Positions 1-9,254 are shown, counted from the stretch's first letter. The stretch is 64,000 bases of DNA from Phenylobacterium sp. (GCF_030680185.1 NZ_JAUXVZ010000055.1:124001-188000), one strand, 5' to 3'. A program made the numbers and translations. Notes: generated by a model not told the origin, from the letters alone.

Positions 1-1
1 C

Positions 2-466
2 GCCATCGACACCAAGATCCTGGAAATCCTCCAGCAGGACGCCTCCCTGTCGACCGCCGACCTCGCCGAGCAGGTCGGCCTCTCGCAGTCTCCCTGCTGG
101 CGTCGCATCCAGCGGCTGCGCGAAGAGGGCTACATCAAGGGCACGGTGGTGCTGGTGGACCGCCAGAAGCTCGGCTTCACGATGCAGATCTTCGCCCAGC
201 TCAAGATGACGGCCCTCAACGACGAGGACCGGGCACGCTTCAATCGCGCCATCGAGGATATTCCGGAGATCACCGAGAGCTACGCCGTGTTCGGCGAGAT
301 GGACGCCATGCTCAAGGTCCTGGCGCCGGACCTCAGCTGGTACCAGGACTTCATCTTCTCGACGCTTCTGAAACTGCCCGGCGTGGTGGATGTCCGCTCC
401 ATCGTCACCCTGGCCGACTCCAAGCACACCACGGCCGTGCCCCTGCACGTCCGCGCCCTGCGCTGA
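2..466 (+). CDS. Lrp/AsnC-family transcriptional regulator (5' end cut by window edge)
   Basis: The reading frame is open from base 2 and ends in TGA at 464-466, giving 154 residues, so only the first handful of residues of a typical ~160-residue Lrp protein are missing. The N-terminal part has the winged-helix pattern (DTKILEILQQDASLS, then DLAEQVGLSQSPCWRRIQRL as recognition helix). The C-terminal half is the RAM/AsnC ligand-binding domain, with a G-E-M-D segment near residue 100 where this family binds amino acids. These proteins form octamers or dimers and usually control amino-acid metabolism genes. The target is not evident here. The only in-frame ATG visible (146) lies inside the DNA-binding domain and is not the start. 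Confidence 0.9.
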   Translation, partial: AIDTKILEILQQDASLSTADLAEQVGLSQSPCWRRIQRLREEGYIKGTVVLVDRQKLGFTMQIFAQLKMTALNDEDRARFNRAIEDIPEITESYAVFGEMDAMLKVLAPDLSWYQDFIFSTLLKLPGVVDVRSIVTLADSKHTTAVPLHVRALR

Positions 467-476
467 GCGAGCCCGC

Positions 477-665
477 GTGCCGGCCTTCTTCCTGGTCGAG
501 AACGTGACGCCGACCTCCGGCGCGCCCGACCCGATGCTTGAAACCCCCAAGCTCTCGGCCTATTGGCGGGCTCTTCAGCAGAACGAGCACGCGGCCAAGG
601 TCCTCGTCGAGCTCCACCGGGGGCTTGAGGAACGTCGCGAGCTCATGCGCAAGGCCGCGACCTGA
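477..665 (+). pseudogene. Remnant of a glutathione S-transferase C-terminal domain
   Basis: An open frame beginning 11 bases after the Lrp stop encodes about 60 residues resembling the end of a GST C-terminal helical domain: a hydrophobic FFLVENV segment, then TPKLSAYWRALQQNEHA and a charged tail. The thioredoxin-fold half that binds glutathione is absent, because upstream DNA codes for the Lrp protein in another frame. The only nearby start is a GTG at 477 with no clear ribosome binding site. I read it as a decayed, 5'-deleted GST gene left between the regulator and the thioesterase. A short expressed peptide is possible but less likely. Confidence 0.45.
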
Positions 666-669
666 CCCC

Positions 670-1488
670 ATGAGCCAGCCCCTCTTCTTCAACCTGCAGG
701 CCACCCACAACGCCAACCGCTGGTACCTGCCGCTGAGCCCGGCGGTGTGCGTCGGCCCGCCGGGCAATCTGTTCATGTTCGGCGGCGTCGGGATGGGGGC
801 GGCGATCGCGGCCCTGGAGCGCACCTGCGAACGGCCGGCGGTGTGGGCGACGGCGCAATACCTGTCCTATGCCCGGCCGCCCAGCATCGTCGACCTGGAC
901 GTGCGGGTGCCGGCTTCGGGCAAGTACAACAGCCAGGCCCGCATCATCGGCCATGTGGGCGACAAGGAGATCTTCACGGTCAACGCCGCCCTCGGCGCCC
1001 GGGAGAGCGAGCATTCGGTCCAGTGGCTGGAAGCCCCCAAGGCGCCGCCGCCGGAGGAGTGTATCCCGGCCGACCACTGGCGCGGCGGGGGCGATGATCT
1101 GCACAGCCGCATCGAGGTGCGCGTGGCTCAGGGCCGTTATGGCGGCGCCACGGCGGGAACGCCGGACAAGGATGGTCGGCTGCTGCTGTGGATCCGCTCG
1201 CGCGAGGGCCTGCCCATCGATTCAAGCTTCCTGGCCATCATCGCCGACTTCATCCCCGGCGCCCTGGGCAATGCGCTCGGCCTCAACGCCGGCGGCAACA
1301 GCCTGGACAACACCATCCGCTACCGCCGGATTGTGCCCACCGACTGGGTGCTGGCCGACATCCGGGTCCATGGCGTCCACGGCGGCTTCGCCCACGGCGC
1401 CATGTACCTGTTCGCCCAGGACGGCGAGCTGATGGCCACGGCCAGCCAGTCGATGATCCTGCGGGTCTTCGAAGGCGCCCGCGACTAG
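670..1488 (+). CDS. Acyl-CoA thioesterase, TesB-like double hotdog
   Basis: The 272-residue product has the layout of TesB-type thioesterases, with two hotdog domains in tandem: residues ~1-115 (including the FMFGGVGMGAAIAALE helix and a W..AQYLSYARPPS strand) and ~150-272 (including a D-N-T-I-R-Y motif and H-G-V-H-G-G-F-A-H-G near the end). It would hydrolyse acyl-CoA to free acid and CoA in the cytoplasm. The ATG at 670 was chosen because the family similarity begins here; an upstream in-frame ATG at 538 would run through the GST remnant. The stop overlaps that of the convergent gene (CTAG at 1485-1488). The chain-length preference cannot be read from sequence. Confidence 0.8.
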   Translation: MSQPLFFNLQATHNANRWYLPLSPAVCVGPPGNLFMFGGVGMGAAIAALERTCERPAVWATAQYLSYARPPSIVDLDVRVPASGKYNSQARIIGHVGDKEIFTVNAALGARESEHSVQWLEAPKAPPPEECIPADHWRGGGDDLHSRIEVRVAQGRYGGATAGTPDKDGRLLLWIRSREGLPIDSSFLAIIADFIPGALGNALGLNAGGNSLDNTIRYRRIVPTDWVLADIRVHGVHGGFAHGAMYLFAQDGELMATASQSMILRVFEGARD

Positions 1489-2060
1489 GGGGCCGGCGTG
1501 TCGCTCGCCAAGGGTTTGGTCAGGTCGAAGGCCACGCGGAACAGGCGGTTTGGCCGGGCCAGTTCATAGGTGAAGGTCGTTTCCGTCAGGCCTAAGGACC
1601 AGACGTTGGTGTTGGAGACGCTGCGGCCGGTCCGCGTGAACAGCTCGATTGAATAGGCGTCCGCCGGAAAGGCCTGCAACTCGGCCGTGCCCGCCGCAAC
1701 CGTATCGCCGCCATACTGCGACAGCTCGTCCTCGGTCCCGTCGGCATGCCGGTGATCGTGCTTGAGCCGCAGACGGTCCTCCCCCACGCGGGTGATCACC
1801 CAGGTGCGCGAGCGATCCTCGCCCACCCGGAACGGCACGCGGATTTCGGTGTCGGAACAGCTGGCCACATGCATCACCAGATCGGCGTCGCGGAAGGCCG
1901 CATCGGTTTCGTCCCCTTCCACCACCTGGCCCCCGAGGGTCTGGCCACAGAGGGCGCCCAGGCGTTCGAAAAACGTCCCGGCGGGACTATCGGCGCGCGC
2001 TGCGCCAGGCAGGACAGCCAGGGCGAACGCCATGCCAAAGACCTGAGCCCGAAGTTTCAT
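1485..2060 (-). CDS. Exported protein of unknown function
   Basis: The 191-residue product starts at an ATG (2058-2060) followed by a standard Sec signal peptide: MKLRAQ, a hydrophobic stretch, then AARA-DS as probable cleavage site. An in-frame start 42 bases upstream would bury the signal peptide. The mature domain is beta-rich, with paired cysteines (in the GALCGQ and VASCSD segments) and a D-H-D-H-R-H run. This resembles secreted proteins of unknown function found in Caulobacterales, but I do not recognise a named family. It is probably periplasmic or surface-associated. It stands alone on its strand, convergent with the thioesterase. Confidence 0.7.
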   Translation of the reverse strand: MKLRAQVFGMAFALAVLPGAARADSPAGTFFERLGALCGQTLGGQVVEGDETDAAFRDADLVMHVASCSDTEIRVPFRVGEDRSRTWVITRVGEDRLRLKHDHRHADGTEDELSQYGGDTVAAGTAELQAFPADAYSIELFTRTGRSVSNTNVWSLGLTETTFTYELARPNRLFRVAFDLTKPLASDTPAP

Positions 2061-2170
2061 GGATGACCTTCCGCGTAACCGCAGCGCCGACATCTGCGCC
2101 ATCAGGCACCATAGAGCGATAACGCCGAACGCCTAGCCGCAGCGCCATCGAACCTTCACAGAGACCCTCT

Positions 2171-2725
2171 ATGGAGACGGCGAATCCGCCGCCGGAGTTC
2201 TCGCGCGTGGCCTACGATACGCATGAGAGCCGCGCGCAGTGGGAGGCGGTTCGTGAGGTTGTGCGCCGGTTCGCGCGACGACGCCTGGGCCGCGCCGACC
2301 TGGCCGACGACATCGCCCAGGAAACCCTGCTGCGGGTGATCGACTATGGCCGCGCCAACACGATCGACAACCTCTACGCCCTGGCGCTCCGCATCGCCGC
2401 CAACCTGGTCAACGAGCACCTGCGCCGGGAGCGTCGTCGGGGCGAGGATGAGTTGACCGACGACCTCGCCAGCGCTCAGCCCTGGCCCGACCAGGTGGTC
2501 GAGGGACGCGAGGCCGTTCGCGCCCTGGCCGCCGCCCTGGAGCGCATGCCCCCGCTGCGTCGGGAAATCATCATCCGCCGCCGGGTCCGGCAACAGAGCT
2601 GTGCGGCCATCGCCCGCGAGATGGGGCTCAGCCCCAAGGCGGTCGAGAAACATGTCACCCGCGGCATGATCGACCTCAACAAGGCGTTCAGAACGCGCCG
2701 CCGGGACGGGAGCCGGCTGTCTTGA
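2171..2725 (+). CDS. ECF sigma factor, FecI-like
   Basis: The 184-residue product has sigma region 2 (residues ~20-90, with DLADDIAQETLLRV as the core-binding helix) and region 4 (~115-170, with the SCAAIAREMGLSPKAVEKHV helix-turn-helix). This is the standard ECF architecture, without regions 1 and 3. The A-V-E-K-H-V-T-R-G recognition helix is characteristic of the FecI branch. It would direct RNA polymerase to TonB-receptor promoters when its anti-sigma factor is switched by an outer-membrane signal. The stop overlaps the FecR start in a TTGA, and the STN-containing receptor follows, so the three form a classical cell-surface signalling set. Confidence 0.9.
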   Translation: METANPPPEFSRVAYDTHESRAQWEAVREVVRRFARRRLGRADLADDIAQETLLRVIDYGRANTIDNLYALALRIAANLVNEHLRRERRRGEDELTDDLASAQPWPDQVVEGREAVRALAAALERMPPLRREIIIRRRVRQQSCAAIAREMGLSPKAVEKHVTRGMIDLNKAFRTRRRDGSRLS

Positions 2726-3663
2726 CCTCGACCACGACCGATATTCTCCAAGAGGCCGCCGCCTGGGTGGAATGGTCCAGCCGCGTCGGCGCCGCCGAAC
2801 CCCGCGCCCTGGCCGACTTCGAAGCCTGGATGGCCAAGAGCCCCGCCCATCGCGAGGCCTATGCCGACCTGGCCGCGCTTTGGCGTTCCGAGGCCCTGGT
2901 CGAGGCGGCCGCCGCCGTGGCGGCCCGTCCCCGCCGCAGGTGGCGCGGATTCATGCGGATCGGCGCGCCTGTCGGCCTGGCCCTGGCCTCGGCGATGATG
3001 GCGGTGATTTTCGCCCCGATCTTCCAGTTCCAGACCTTTGAGACGGGTCGGGGTGAGATGCGGCGGCTTCAACTGGCCGACGGGTCCACCGCCCATCTCA
3101 GCGGCGCGGCGCGCGTTCACATCCGCCAAGGGCTCCTGGGTCGCACGGTGGTCCTGGACCAGGGCGAGGCCTTTTTCGATGTCAACAAGGACGGCCGACC
3201 GTTCGAGGTCCAGACGGACGAGGCTCGGGTGCAGGTTCTGGGCACGGCCTTCAATGTGGATCGGCTGGCCTCAGGACGGGTGGAGCTGTCGGTCTATCGC
3301 GGGGCGGTGAGCTTCCGCGCCCGAGGGGGCCCTTCGGAAGAGCTTGGCCGCGGCGAGCGGGCCAGCGTCGACAATGGACTGCTGCTGGTCGCGACGCCAT
3401 TCGACCCCCTGGACGGGCCCGACTGGATGGGAGGCTGGTTCGACGCTTCGGACGCGTCCCTGGCCGAACTGGTGGAAAAGCTGGATCGCTTCTCCGAACG
3501 GCCCATCACCCTGGCTAACCCCCAGCTAGGCGAACGGCGCATCTCGGGCCGCTTTCAGATTTCTGAGCCGGACAAGGTGATGAGCGTCATGGCCGCCGCC
3601 TATGGCGTCAGGATTACAGAGGTGGGCGGACGAATAGTGATTTCCGACTCCGAACCGCAATAA
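2722..3663 (+). CDS. FecR-family anti-sigma factor / signal transducer
   Basis: The 313-residue product starts with TTG in a 4-base overlap with the sigma factor. An N-terminal DUF4880-like domain (AAAWVEWSSRVG, FEAWMAKSPAHREAYADL) binds the sigma factor. A single membrane segment follows near residues 75-95, then the periplasmic FecR domain (~110-210, with E-T-G-R-G-E-M-R-R-L-Q-L-A-D-G and A-F-F-D-V). The C-terminal part (~235-310) resembles the STN-like DUF4974 domain that contacts the receptor. It spans the inner membrane and relays receptor occupancy to the sigma factor. The coupling follows established FecIRA biology; the ligand is unknown. Confidence 0.9.
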   Translation: MTSTTTDILQEAAAWVEWSSRVGAAEPRALADFEAWMAKSPAHREAYADLAALWRSEALVEAAAAVAARPRRRWRGFMRIGAPVGLALASAMMAVIFAPIFQFQTFETGRGEMRRLQLADGSTAHLSGAARVHIRQGLLGRTVVLDQGEAFFDVNKDGRPFEVQTDEARVQVLGTAFNVDRLASGRVELSVYRGAVSFRARGGPSEELGRGERASVDNGLLLVATPFDPLDGPDWMGGWFDASDASLAELVEKLDRFSERPITLANPQLGERRISGRFQISEPDKVMSVMAAAYGVRITEVGGRIVISDSEPQ

Positions 3664-3768
3664 TTCCGTCAACGATACTTCACATAAAAAAGTGTCGGGG
3701 TCGGGCGCGGCCAGACATCTCTCCCATGGACGGGCCAGCACGGTCCAATCCTGGGGGATATCTTGATC

Positions 3769-6700
3769 ATGAAGTTAGCACTGACCCGCCACGCCTCGGT
3801 GTTCGCCCTGGCCGCGGCCGCCATCTTCGCCATGCCGACGGTCGCCAGCGCCGCGGACGCCGCGCAGGTGGAGTTCGCCATCCCGGCAAAGGCCATGGCC
3901 GAGGCGCTCAGCGACTTCTCCCGCGCCACCGGCCTGCAGGTCGCCGCCCGGCCCGAGGACCTGCGAGGCCGCAAAAGCCAGCCGGTGAACGGCCGCTTCA
4001 CGCCTGAGCAGGCTCTGAGCCGGCTGACGGCCGGCGCCGGCGTCACCGCCCGGATCTCCGGCGGCGCCGTCCTGATCCAGCCGAACGCGACCCCTGCCGC
4101 TACGCCGGTCCGCTCGACCTCGGCCGCGCCCGCCCTCGGCGCCGCCGCGACGCCGATAAGCCCATCGGCCGAGGCCAACACCGTGGCCGATCTGGTGGTG
4201 ATGGGATTTCGCGGCAGCCTGATGCAGGCCCGCGACATCAAGCGCATGGCGGTGGGCGCGCAGGACTCCATCGTCGCTGACGATATCGCCGCCTTTCCCG
4301 ACCTGAACCTGGCCGAGGCCCTGCAGCGGGTGCCCGGCGTGGCCATCACCCGCGACGCCGGCGAGGGCCGCCAGATCGCCCTGCGGGGCCTGGGGCCTGA
4401 CTTCACCCGCGCCCAGTTGAACGGGATGGAGGTGCTCGGCAACACCTCGTCGGGCTTTGACAACCGCGGATCGGTCAGCCGCACCCGCAGCTTCGACTAC
4501 AGCCTCTTCGCCTCCGAGCTGTTCAACCGCGTCACGGTCGAGAAGTCCTATGCCGCCGAGCAGGACGAAGGCGGCATCGGCGGTACGGTCGGCCTGACCA
4601 CCGCCCGCCCTTTCGACTATCAAGGCTTCCGCGGCGTGCTGGGCGCCAAGGCGCAGAAGAACTCGAACACCGAGGATGTGACGCCCCGCGTGGTCGGCCT
4701 GATCTCCAACCGCTGGGATTCGTCGATCGGCGAGTTCGGCGCGCTGTTCTCGGTCGCCTATTCCGAAAACGACGTGAACGAGTACGGCTATCGCAGCTGG
4801 AACTGGACCAAGATCAACGTCAACGCCGCCAATATCGGGCCGGGCGTCTCGGCCGCCGACGCCGCGCGCCTGTCCACTGCAACCGGCATGAACCGGCTGT
4901 CAGCGCCCCAGGCGCCGAGCTATTCCACCTGGTTCGCCCATCGCGAGCGGCTGGGCCTGACCGGCGCCCTGCAATGGCGGCCGACCGACCGGATCGAGAT
5001 GAGCCTCGACCTGCTCTACGGCACGCTGAGCAACGAACGCGATGAATTCGCTCTGGCGCCGGCTGGGGTCAACGCCCTGACCGGCAATGTCACCGGCACG
5101 CAGCGCCTGAATGCGGTGGAAATCCGCGGCGACAGCATCGTCTATGCCGACTGGAGCGGGGTCGACATGCGGAACGAGGCCAAGCACTCCAACGACGAGA
5201 CCACCTTCACCCAGGCGGTCTACAACGCCTCGTTCCAGGCCACGGACAATCTGAGCTTCACCGCCCTGCTGGGCCATGCCCGCTCAGAATTCGAAGGCCC
5301 TGTCTTCGACAAGGTGTTCATCCAAGCCAACAACAAGGCCTTCAGCTACGACTTCCGCAATGGCAGCCCGGCCACAAACACCTATGGCTTTGACGTCACC
5401 GATCCGAGCCAGTGGAGCCTGATGCGGGCCGACGCCCGGGAAGACTATATCCTCAGCGAATACACCACGGCCATGGTGGACGCCGCCTGGCGCTTCGCCC
5501 CCCACTCGACCCTGAAGGTCGGCGTCCAGCACAAGGATTTCGCCAATGAGGGGTGGCAGCGCTTCCAGCGGGTGGACTGGTACAACCGGCCGAACCCGCC
5601 GGCGCCGGTGCTGGAGGTCATGTCCTATGACTCCATCGCGCCCTATGTGGTCGCCGACGTCGACGCCACCTATGACCGCACCGGACAGCTCCGCGACCTG
5701 ACCTCGGCCAACGACCAGCCGGGCACCAACTTCCAGATCAGCGAAAAGACCACCTCGGCCTATGTGCAGTACGACCTGGACACCGTGGTTGGCGACTTCC
5801 CGGTGCGGGCCAATGCAGGGGTTCGCTACTATTCGACCGACCTGACCTCCGCCGGCTCGGTCAACACCAATGCCGGTCTGGTCCCCGCCGTGATCGAGAC
5901 CTCCTATGACGGCTTCCTGCCGGCGGCCAACATCGTCGTGGATGTGACGCCGGACCTCGTGGCGCGGCTAGGGGTCAACCGCAATATCAGCCGTCCGAGC
6001 CTGGGCGACCTGCGGGCGGCGGGCTCGGTCAGCTTCACGCCCTTTGGCGGCAGCGTGAACGCCGGCAACCCCAATCTGAAGCCGTTCCTCGCCGATTCCG
6101 TCGAGGCGTCGGTGGAGTACTATATGGGCGCCAGCGGCTATGTCGCTCTGGGCGTCTTCTATAAGTCCATGGACTCGTTCATCACCGCCGAAACCGCCTC
6201 GGTCCCCTACGGCACGATCGGCTATCCGCTCTCCCTGCAGGGGCCTGGCCAGGACGCCAACACCATCTACTCCTTCAGCCGGCCGGTGAATGGCGACGGC
6301 GCGACGATCAAGGGGGCGGAGTTCGCCATCCAGCGAGACCTGGACTTCCTGCCGGCGCCCTTCGACAAGCTGGGCTTCATCGGCAACGTGACCTATGCCG
6401 AGGGGGAGACCGACGCCACGGTGGATGGCGTCGTCTACAAGATGTCCCTGGCCAACCTCTCGAAATGGACGACCAACGCCACCCTCTACTATGAGACCGA
6501 GCGGTGGGGCGCGCGGGTGTCCAGCGCCTATCGGGACGGCTACCGCGACGGCATCGGCGGCAACGGCAATGTCGGCTCCGGCTATCACGACACCCACAAT
6601 GTGGATGTCGCCGCCCACTACAATGTGAGCCCGGCCCTGAAGCTGGTGTTCGAGGGCATCAACATCACCGACGAGCCCATCGACCAGTACACCGATCTGG

Positions 6701-6771
6701 AGGCCCAGCGTCCGACCTCCTACACCACCAGCGGGCGAACCTTCACCCTGGGCGTCAGCTACGTCTTCTAG
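3769..6771 (+). CDS. TonB-dependent receptor with N-terminal STN signalling domain
   Basis: The ~1000-residue product has a signal peptide ending around TVASA-AD, an STN domain (~residues 35-105, with AMAEALSDFSRATGLQV), a plug domain (~150-280, with DLNLAEALQRVPGVAITRD and GGIGGTV) and a 22-strand barrel ending in a terminal phenylalanine. The plug sequence is of the type common in Caulobacter. The STN domain and the upstream FecI/FecR pair make it a transducing receptor. The ATG at 3769 lies about 10 bases after GGGGGA; a TTG at 3763 is too close to that ribosome binding site. The 105-base gap after fecR is AT-rich around 3661-3690 and probably holds the sigma-dependent promoter. Substrate unknown. 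Confidence 0.9.
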   Translation: MKLALTRHASVFALAAAAIFAMPTVASAADAAQVEFAIPAKAMAEALSDFSRATGLQVAARPEDLRGRKSQPVNGRFTPEQALSRLTAGAGVTARISGGAVLIQPNATPAATPVRSTSAAPALGAAATPISPSAEANTVADLVVMGFRGSLMQARDIKRMAVGAQDSIVADDIAAFPDLNLAEALQRVPGVAITRDAGEGRQIALRGLGPDFTRAQLNGMEVLGNTSSGFDNRGSVSRTRSFDYSLFASELFNRVTVEKSYAAEQDEGGIGGTVGLTTARPFDYQGFRGVLGAKAQKNSNTEDVTPRVVGLISNRWDSSIGEFGALFSVAYSENDVNEYGYRSWNWTKINVNAANIGPGVSAADAARLSTATGMNRLSAPQAPSYSTWFAHRERLGLTGALQWRPTDRIEMSLDLLYGTLSNERDEFALAPAGVNALTGNVTGTQRLNAVEIRGDSIVYADWSGVDMRNEAKHSNDETTFTQAVYNASFQATDNLSFTALLGHARSEFEGPVFDKVFIQANNKAFSYDFRNGSPATNTYGFDVTDPSQWSLMRADAREDYILSEYTTAMVDAAWRFAPHSTLKVGVQHKDFANEGWQRFQRVDWYNRPNPPAPVLEVMSYDSIAPYVVADVDATYDRTGQLRDLTSANDQPGTNFQISEKTTSAYVQYDLDTVVGDFPVRANAGVRYYSTDLTSAGSVNTNAGLVPAVIETSYDGFLPAANIVVDVTPDLVARLGVNRNISRPSLGDLRAAGSVSFTPFGGSVNAGNPNLKPFLADSVEASVEYYMGASGYVALGVFYKSMDSFITAETASVPYGTIGYPLSLQGPGQDANTIYSFSRPVNGDGATIKGAEFAIQRDLDFLPAPFDKLGFIGNVTYAEGETDATVDGVVYKMSLANLSKWTTNATLYYETERWGARVSSAYRDGYRDGIGGNGNVGSGYHDTHNVDVAAHYNVSPALKLVFEGINITDEPIDQYTDLEAQRPTSYTTSGRTFTLGVSYVF

Positions 6772-6802
6772 CCCTCACCCGCCCCTTATCGCCTTGACCT
6801 AT

Positions 6803-6829
6803 CGACCGGCGGGCCCTGTCCGCCGGTCG
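6803..6829 (+). terminator. Strong stem-loop after the first TonB receptor
   Basis: A perfect 10-bp stem (CGACCGGCGG / CCGCCGGTCG) with a 7-base loop lies 31 bases after the receptor stop. There is no T-tract, only TCGCTTCTCC downstream. It probably ends or stabilises the receptor transcript. Confidence 0.5.
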
Positions 6830-6888
6830 TCGCTTCTCCGCCCCCTGGCCCGCACGCGCTAGTAAATGACCCCGGCCGGAGGGCCAGC

Positions 6889-6922
6889 GTCACAGGAGCG
6901 TCATAGCCTCCTTGCCTGTGAC
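6889..6922. promoter_or_regulatory. Inverted repeat upstream of the second TonB receptor
   Basis: GTCACAGG (6889-6896) and CCTGTGAC (6915-6922) form perfect 8-bp arms separated by 18 bases, 50 bases before the ATG of the second receptor. Spacing and position suit an operator or a leader stem-loop. No regulator can be assigned. Confidence 0.35.
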
Positions 6923-6971
6923 CGGATCTAGGTCCGGCGCGAGTTGGGACAACCAAACAAGGGGGATTGTC

Positions 6972-9185
6972 ATGACACGTCTCAAGTCGTTCCGCGGCCT
7001 GCTGCTGGTCGGCGCCGCGAGCCTGATCGCCGGACCCGCCGCGGCCCAGGCCAGCGGCACGCTGCTCGAAGAAATCATCGTCACCGCCACCAAGCGCGAA
7101 GTCAGCGTCCGGGACATCTCCGGATCGGTCAGCGCCGTCAGCGGCGCCCAGCTCGAAGCCATCGGCGCCCAGAGCTATGCCGACTACATCGCCCGCACGC
7201 CGGGCGTGACCTTCAACCAGTTCCAGCCGGGCACCTCCCACGTGGTCATCCGCGGGGTGGCCACCAATTCCGGCAACGTCCAGGGCCAGGGCACCACCGG
7301 CTACTACATCAATGAAGTCCCGCTGACCGAGCCAGGCTGGACCATCGTGATCCCGGACATCGACGCCTTCGACGTCGATCATGTGGAAATTCTGCGCGGT
7401 CCCCAGGGGTCGCTGTTCGGCTCGGCCTCCATGGGAGGGGCGGTCAACTATGTGGCCCGCAAGGCCGACGCCAGCGCCTATGACGCGGCCATCGAGACCA
7501 CCCTCAGCCAGACGAAAAACGCCGATGTCGGCGGGGCGATCAAGGGGATGGTCAACATCCCGCTGGTGCAGGACAAGCTCGCCCTGCGCGCCGTGGCCAC
7601 CTATCGCAACGATCCCGGCTATCTCGACAATGTCGGCATCGGCAAGGACGGCTCCAGCGACATCACCATCGGCGGCGGCCGCCTGTCCCTGGTCTGGACG
7701 CCGACCGACGCCACCGAAGTGTCCTGGCTGAGCCTCTATCAGAAGACCGAGGCCGACGACGCGCCCTACCGCAATCCGGCCTTTGGCGACCTGGCCCGCT
7801 CCAGCGCCTTCGCCGAGACCAACGAGACCGACGTCACCCTGCACAGCCTGCGGGTCGACCACGACTTCGGCTTCGCCACCCTGACCGCCATCGGCGCCTA
7901 TCAGGAGAAGTCGCAGGACTACGCCTTCGACTTCACGCCCTATCGCGCCGCCTATAACGCCGATCTCGGCCTCAACCTGACCTCGCCCCTGTTCATCGAA
8001 AGCGGCGGCGAATCGACGGGCGAGAGCCTGGAAGTCCGCCTAGCGTCCAACACCGAAGGCCGCTTCGAGTGGCTGGTCGGCGCCATGTACTTCGAGAGCG
8101 AGAAGAACCTCTACGAGCAGCTGGGCGCCGACGGCGCGACGGCGGCGTTCAACGCCTCTCCGCTCTTCGGCCCGGGAACGGGCTCTGTGATCGCGCCGGA
8201 CGGCCGCATCTTCAACGCCTTCTTCACCGACCTGAAGGCCAAGGAGATGGCCCTGTTCGGCGAGGCCAGCTTCAACTTCACGCCGGAACTGAAGCTCACT
8301 GCCGGCGGGCGCCTGTTCAAGACCGAGACCGACTCCACCTCCAGCCAGGTGGGCTTCTCGACCTTCCCGGGCGGCCTGAACGTCTCGCCGACCGACTCCG
8401 ATGAGCAGGACGGCTTCTCGCCCAAGGTCTCCCTGACCTACACGCCCAACGAAGACCTGATGGTCTATGGCCTCTACTCCGAGGGCTTCCGCTTCGGCAC
8501 ACCCAACACCCAGGGCCTCAGCGCCTTCCCGGTGCCGGCGGGCTCCGAGAGCGACAGCCTGAAGAACTACGAGATCGGCGTCCGCTCGAACCTGGCTGGC
8601 GGCAAGGTGCTCCTCGACGCCACGGCCTTCTATGTGGACTGGTCGGACATCCAGCTGCGGCTCCTGACCCTCGACAACTTCAACTATGCGGCCAATGGCG
8701 GCGCTGCGACGATCAAGGGCCTCGAGACTTCGGTCACCTTCAGCCCGACCCCGCAGTTCGATCTGCAGTCGAGCGTCACCTATATGGAGGCCCGTCTCGA
8801 CGAGCCCCTCTTCATCCTGTGGTACGGCACCGCGCCCGAGGGCTCGCAACTGCCGGGCTCGTCGGACTGGTCGATCACCAATACCGCCTCCTATCGGTTC
8901 GAGGCCGCATACGATCCGACCCTCACCCTGTCGCATCGTTATGTCTCGTCGGGGATCAGCGACCTGAACTCGGCCGTCCCCGGGATCACCCCCAACACCC
9001 AGGGGGACTTCAACGTGATCGATCTCCGCCTGCGGGCGAACCTGGGGGCCACCTCGGTCACGCTGTTCGGTTCGAACCTGGGCGATGAGCGGGGCGTGAC
9101 GCGCACCCTTCCCGAGGCCAACGGTCTCAGCCAGGGTCTGATCCGGCCGCGCACCTTCGGGGTGACCCTGAACTGGTCGCTCTAA
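6972..9185 (+). CDS. TonB-dependent receptor
   Basis: The ~737-residue product starts at the ATG at 6972, preceded by AAGGGGGATTGTC; a GTG at 6912 would destroy the signal peptide. The signal peptide (MTRLKSFRG...AGPAAAQA) is followed directly by the plug with the TonB-box-like EEIIVTATKRE near residue 30. There is no STN domain, so this receptor transports but probably does not signal. The barrel ends in T-L-N-W-S-L. The plug has the VEILRGPQGSLFGSASMGGAVN signature split across residues ~140-160. It lies between the signalling receptor and an exported peptidase, which suggests a peptide-like substrate. That is inference only. Confidence 0.9.
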   Translation: MTRLKSFRGLLLVGAASLIAGPAAAQASGTLLEEIIVTATKREVSVRDISGSVSAVSGAQLEAIGAQSYADYIARTPGVTFNQFQPGTSHVVIRGVATNSGNVQGQGTTGYYINEVPLTEPGWTIVIPDIDAFDVDHVEILRGPQGSLFGSASMGGAVNYVARKADASAYDAAIETTLSQTKNADVGGAIKGMVNIPLVQDKLALRAVATYRNDPGYLDNVGIGKDGSSDITIGGGRLSLVWTPTDATEVSWLSLYQKTEADDAPYRNPAFGDLARSSAFAETNETDVTLHSLRVDHDFGFATLTAIGAYQEKSQDYAFDFTPYRAAYNADLGLNLTSPLFIESGGESTGESLEVRLASNTEGRFEWLVGAMYFESEKNLYEQLGADGATAAFNASPLFGPGTGSVIAPDGRIFNAFFTDLKAKEMALFGEASFNFTPELKLTAGGRLFKTETDSTSSQVGFSTFPGGLNVSPTDSDEQDGFSPKVSLTYTPNEDLMVYGLYSEGFRFGTPNTQGLSAFPVPAGSESDSLKNYEIGVRSNLAGGKVLLDATAFYVDWSDIQLRLLTLDNFNYAANGGAATIKGLETSVTFSPTPQFDLQSSVTYMEARLDEPLFILWYGTAPEGSQLPGSSDWSITNTASYRFEAAYDPTLTLSHRYVSSGISDLNSAVPGITPNTQGDFNVIDLRLRANLGATSVTLFGSNLGDERGVTRTLPEANGLSQGLIRPRTFGVTLNWSL

Positions 9186-9186
9186 A

Positions 9187-9247
9187 CTCCAGGTCTTGAG
9201 CGTGTTTCGTCCCGATAACCGGGTCCCACTTGTCGGAACGCGCTCTA
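9187..9247. repeat. Dispersed palindromic intergenic repeat, copy A
   Basis: This segment begins 1 base after the receptor stop codon and runs through a stem with outer arms GAGCGTGTT / AACGCGCTC and a CCGATAACCGG core. It matches the segment at 49841-49899 at nearly every position, including the CTCCAGGTCTTGAGCG lead-in. It resembles the short palindromic intergenic repeats that are abundant in Alphaproteobacteria. It may act in transcript ending or stability. Confidence 0.7.
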
Positions 9248-9254
9248 GCGATTT

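Noticed and set aside
3664..3768. Possible FecI-type promoter before the first TonB receptor
   Set aside because: The gap is AT-rich and well placed, but I could not match a -35/-10 pair to a known ECF consensus with confidence.
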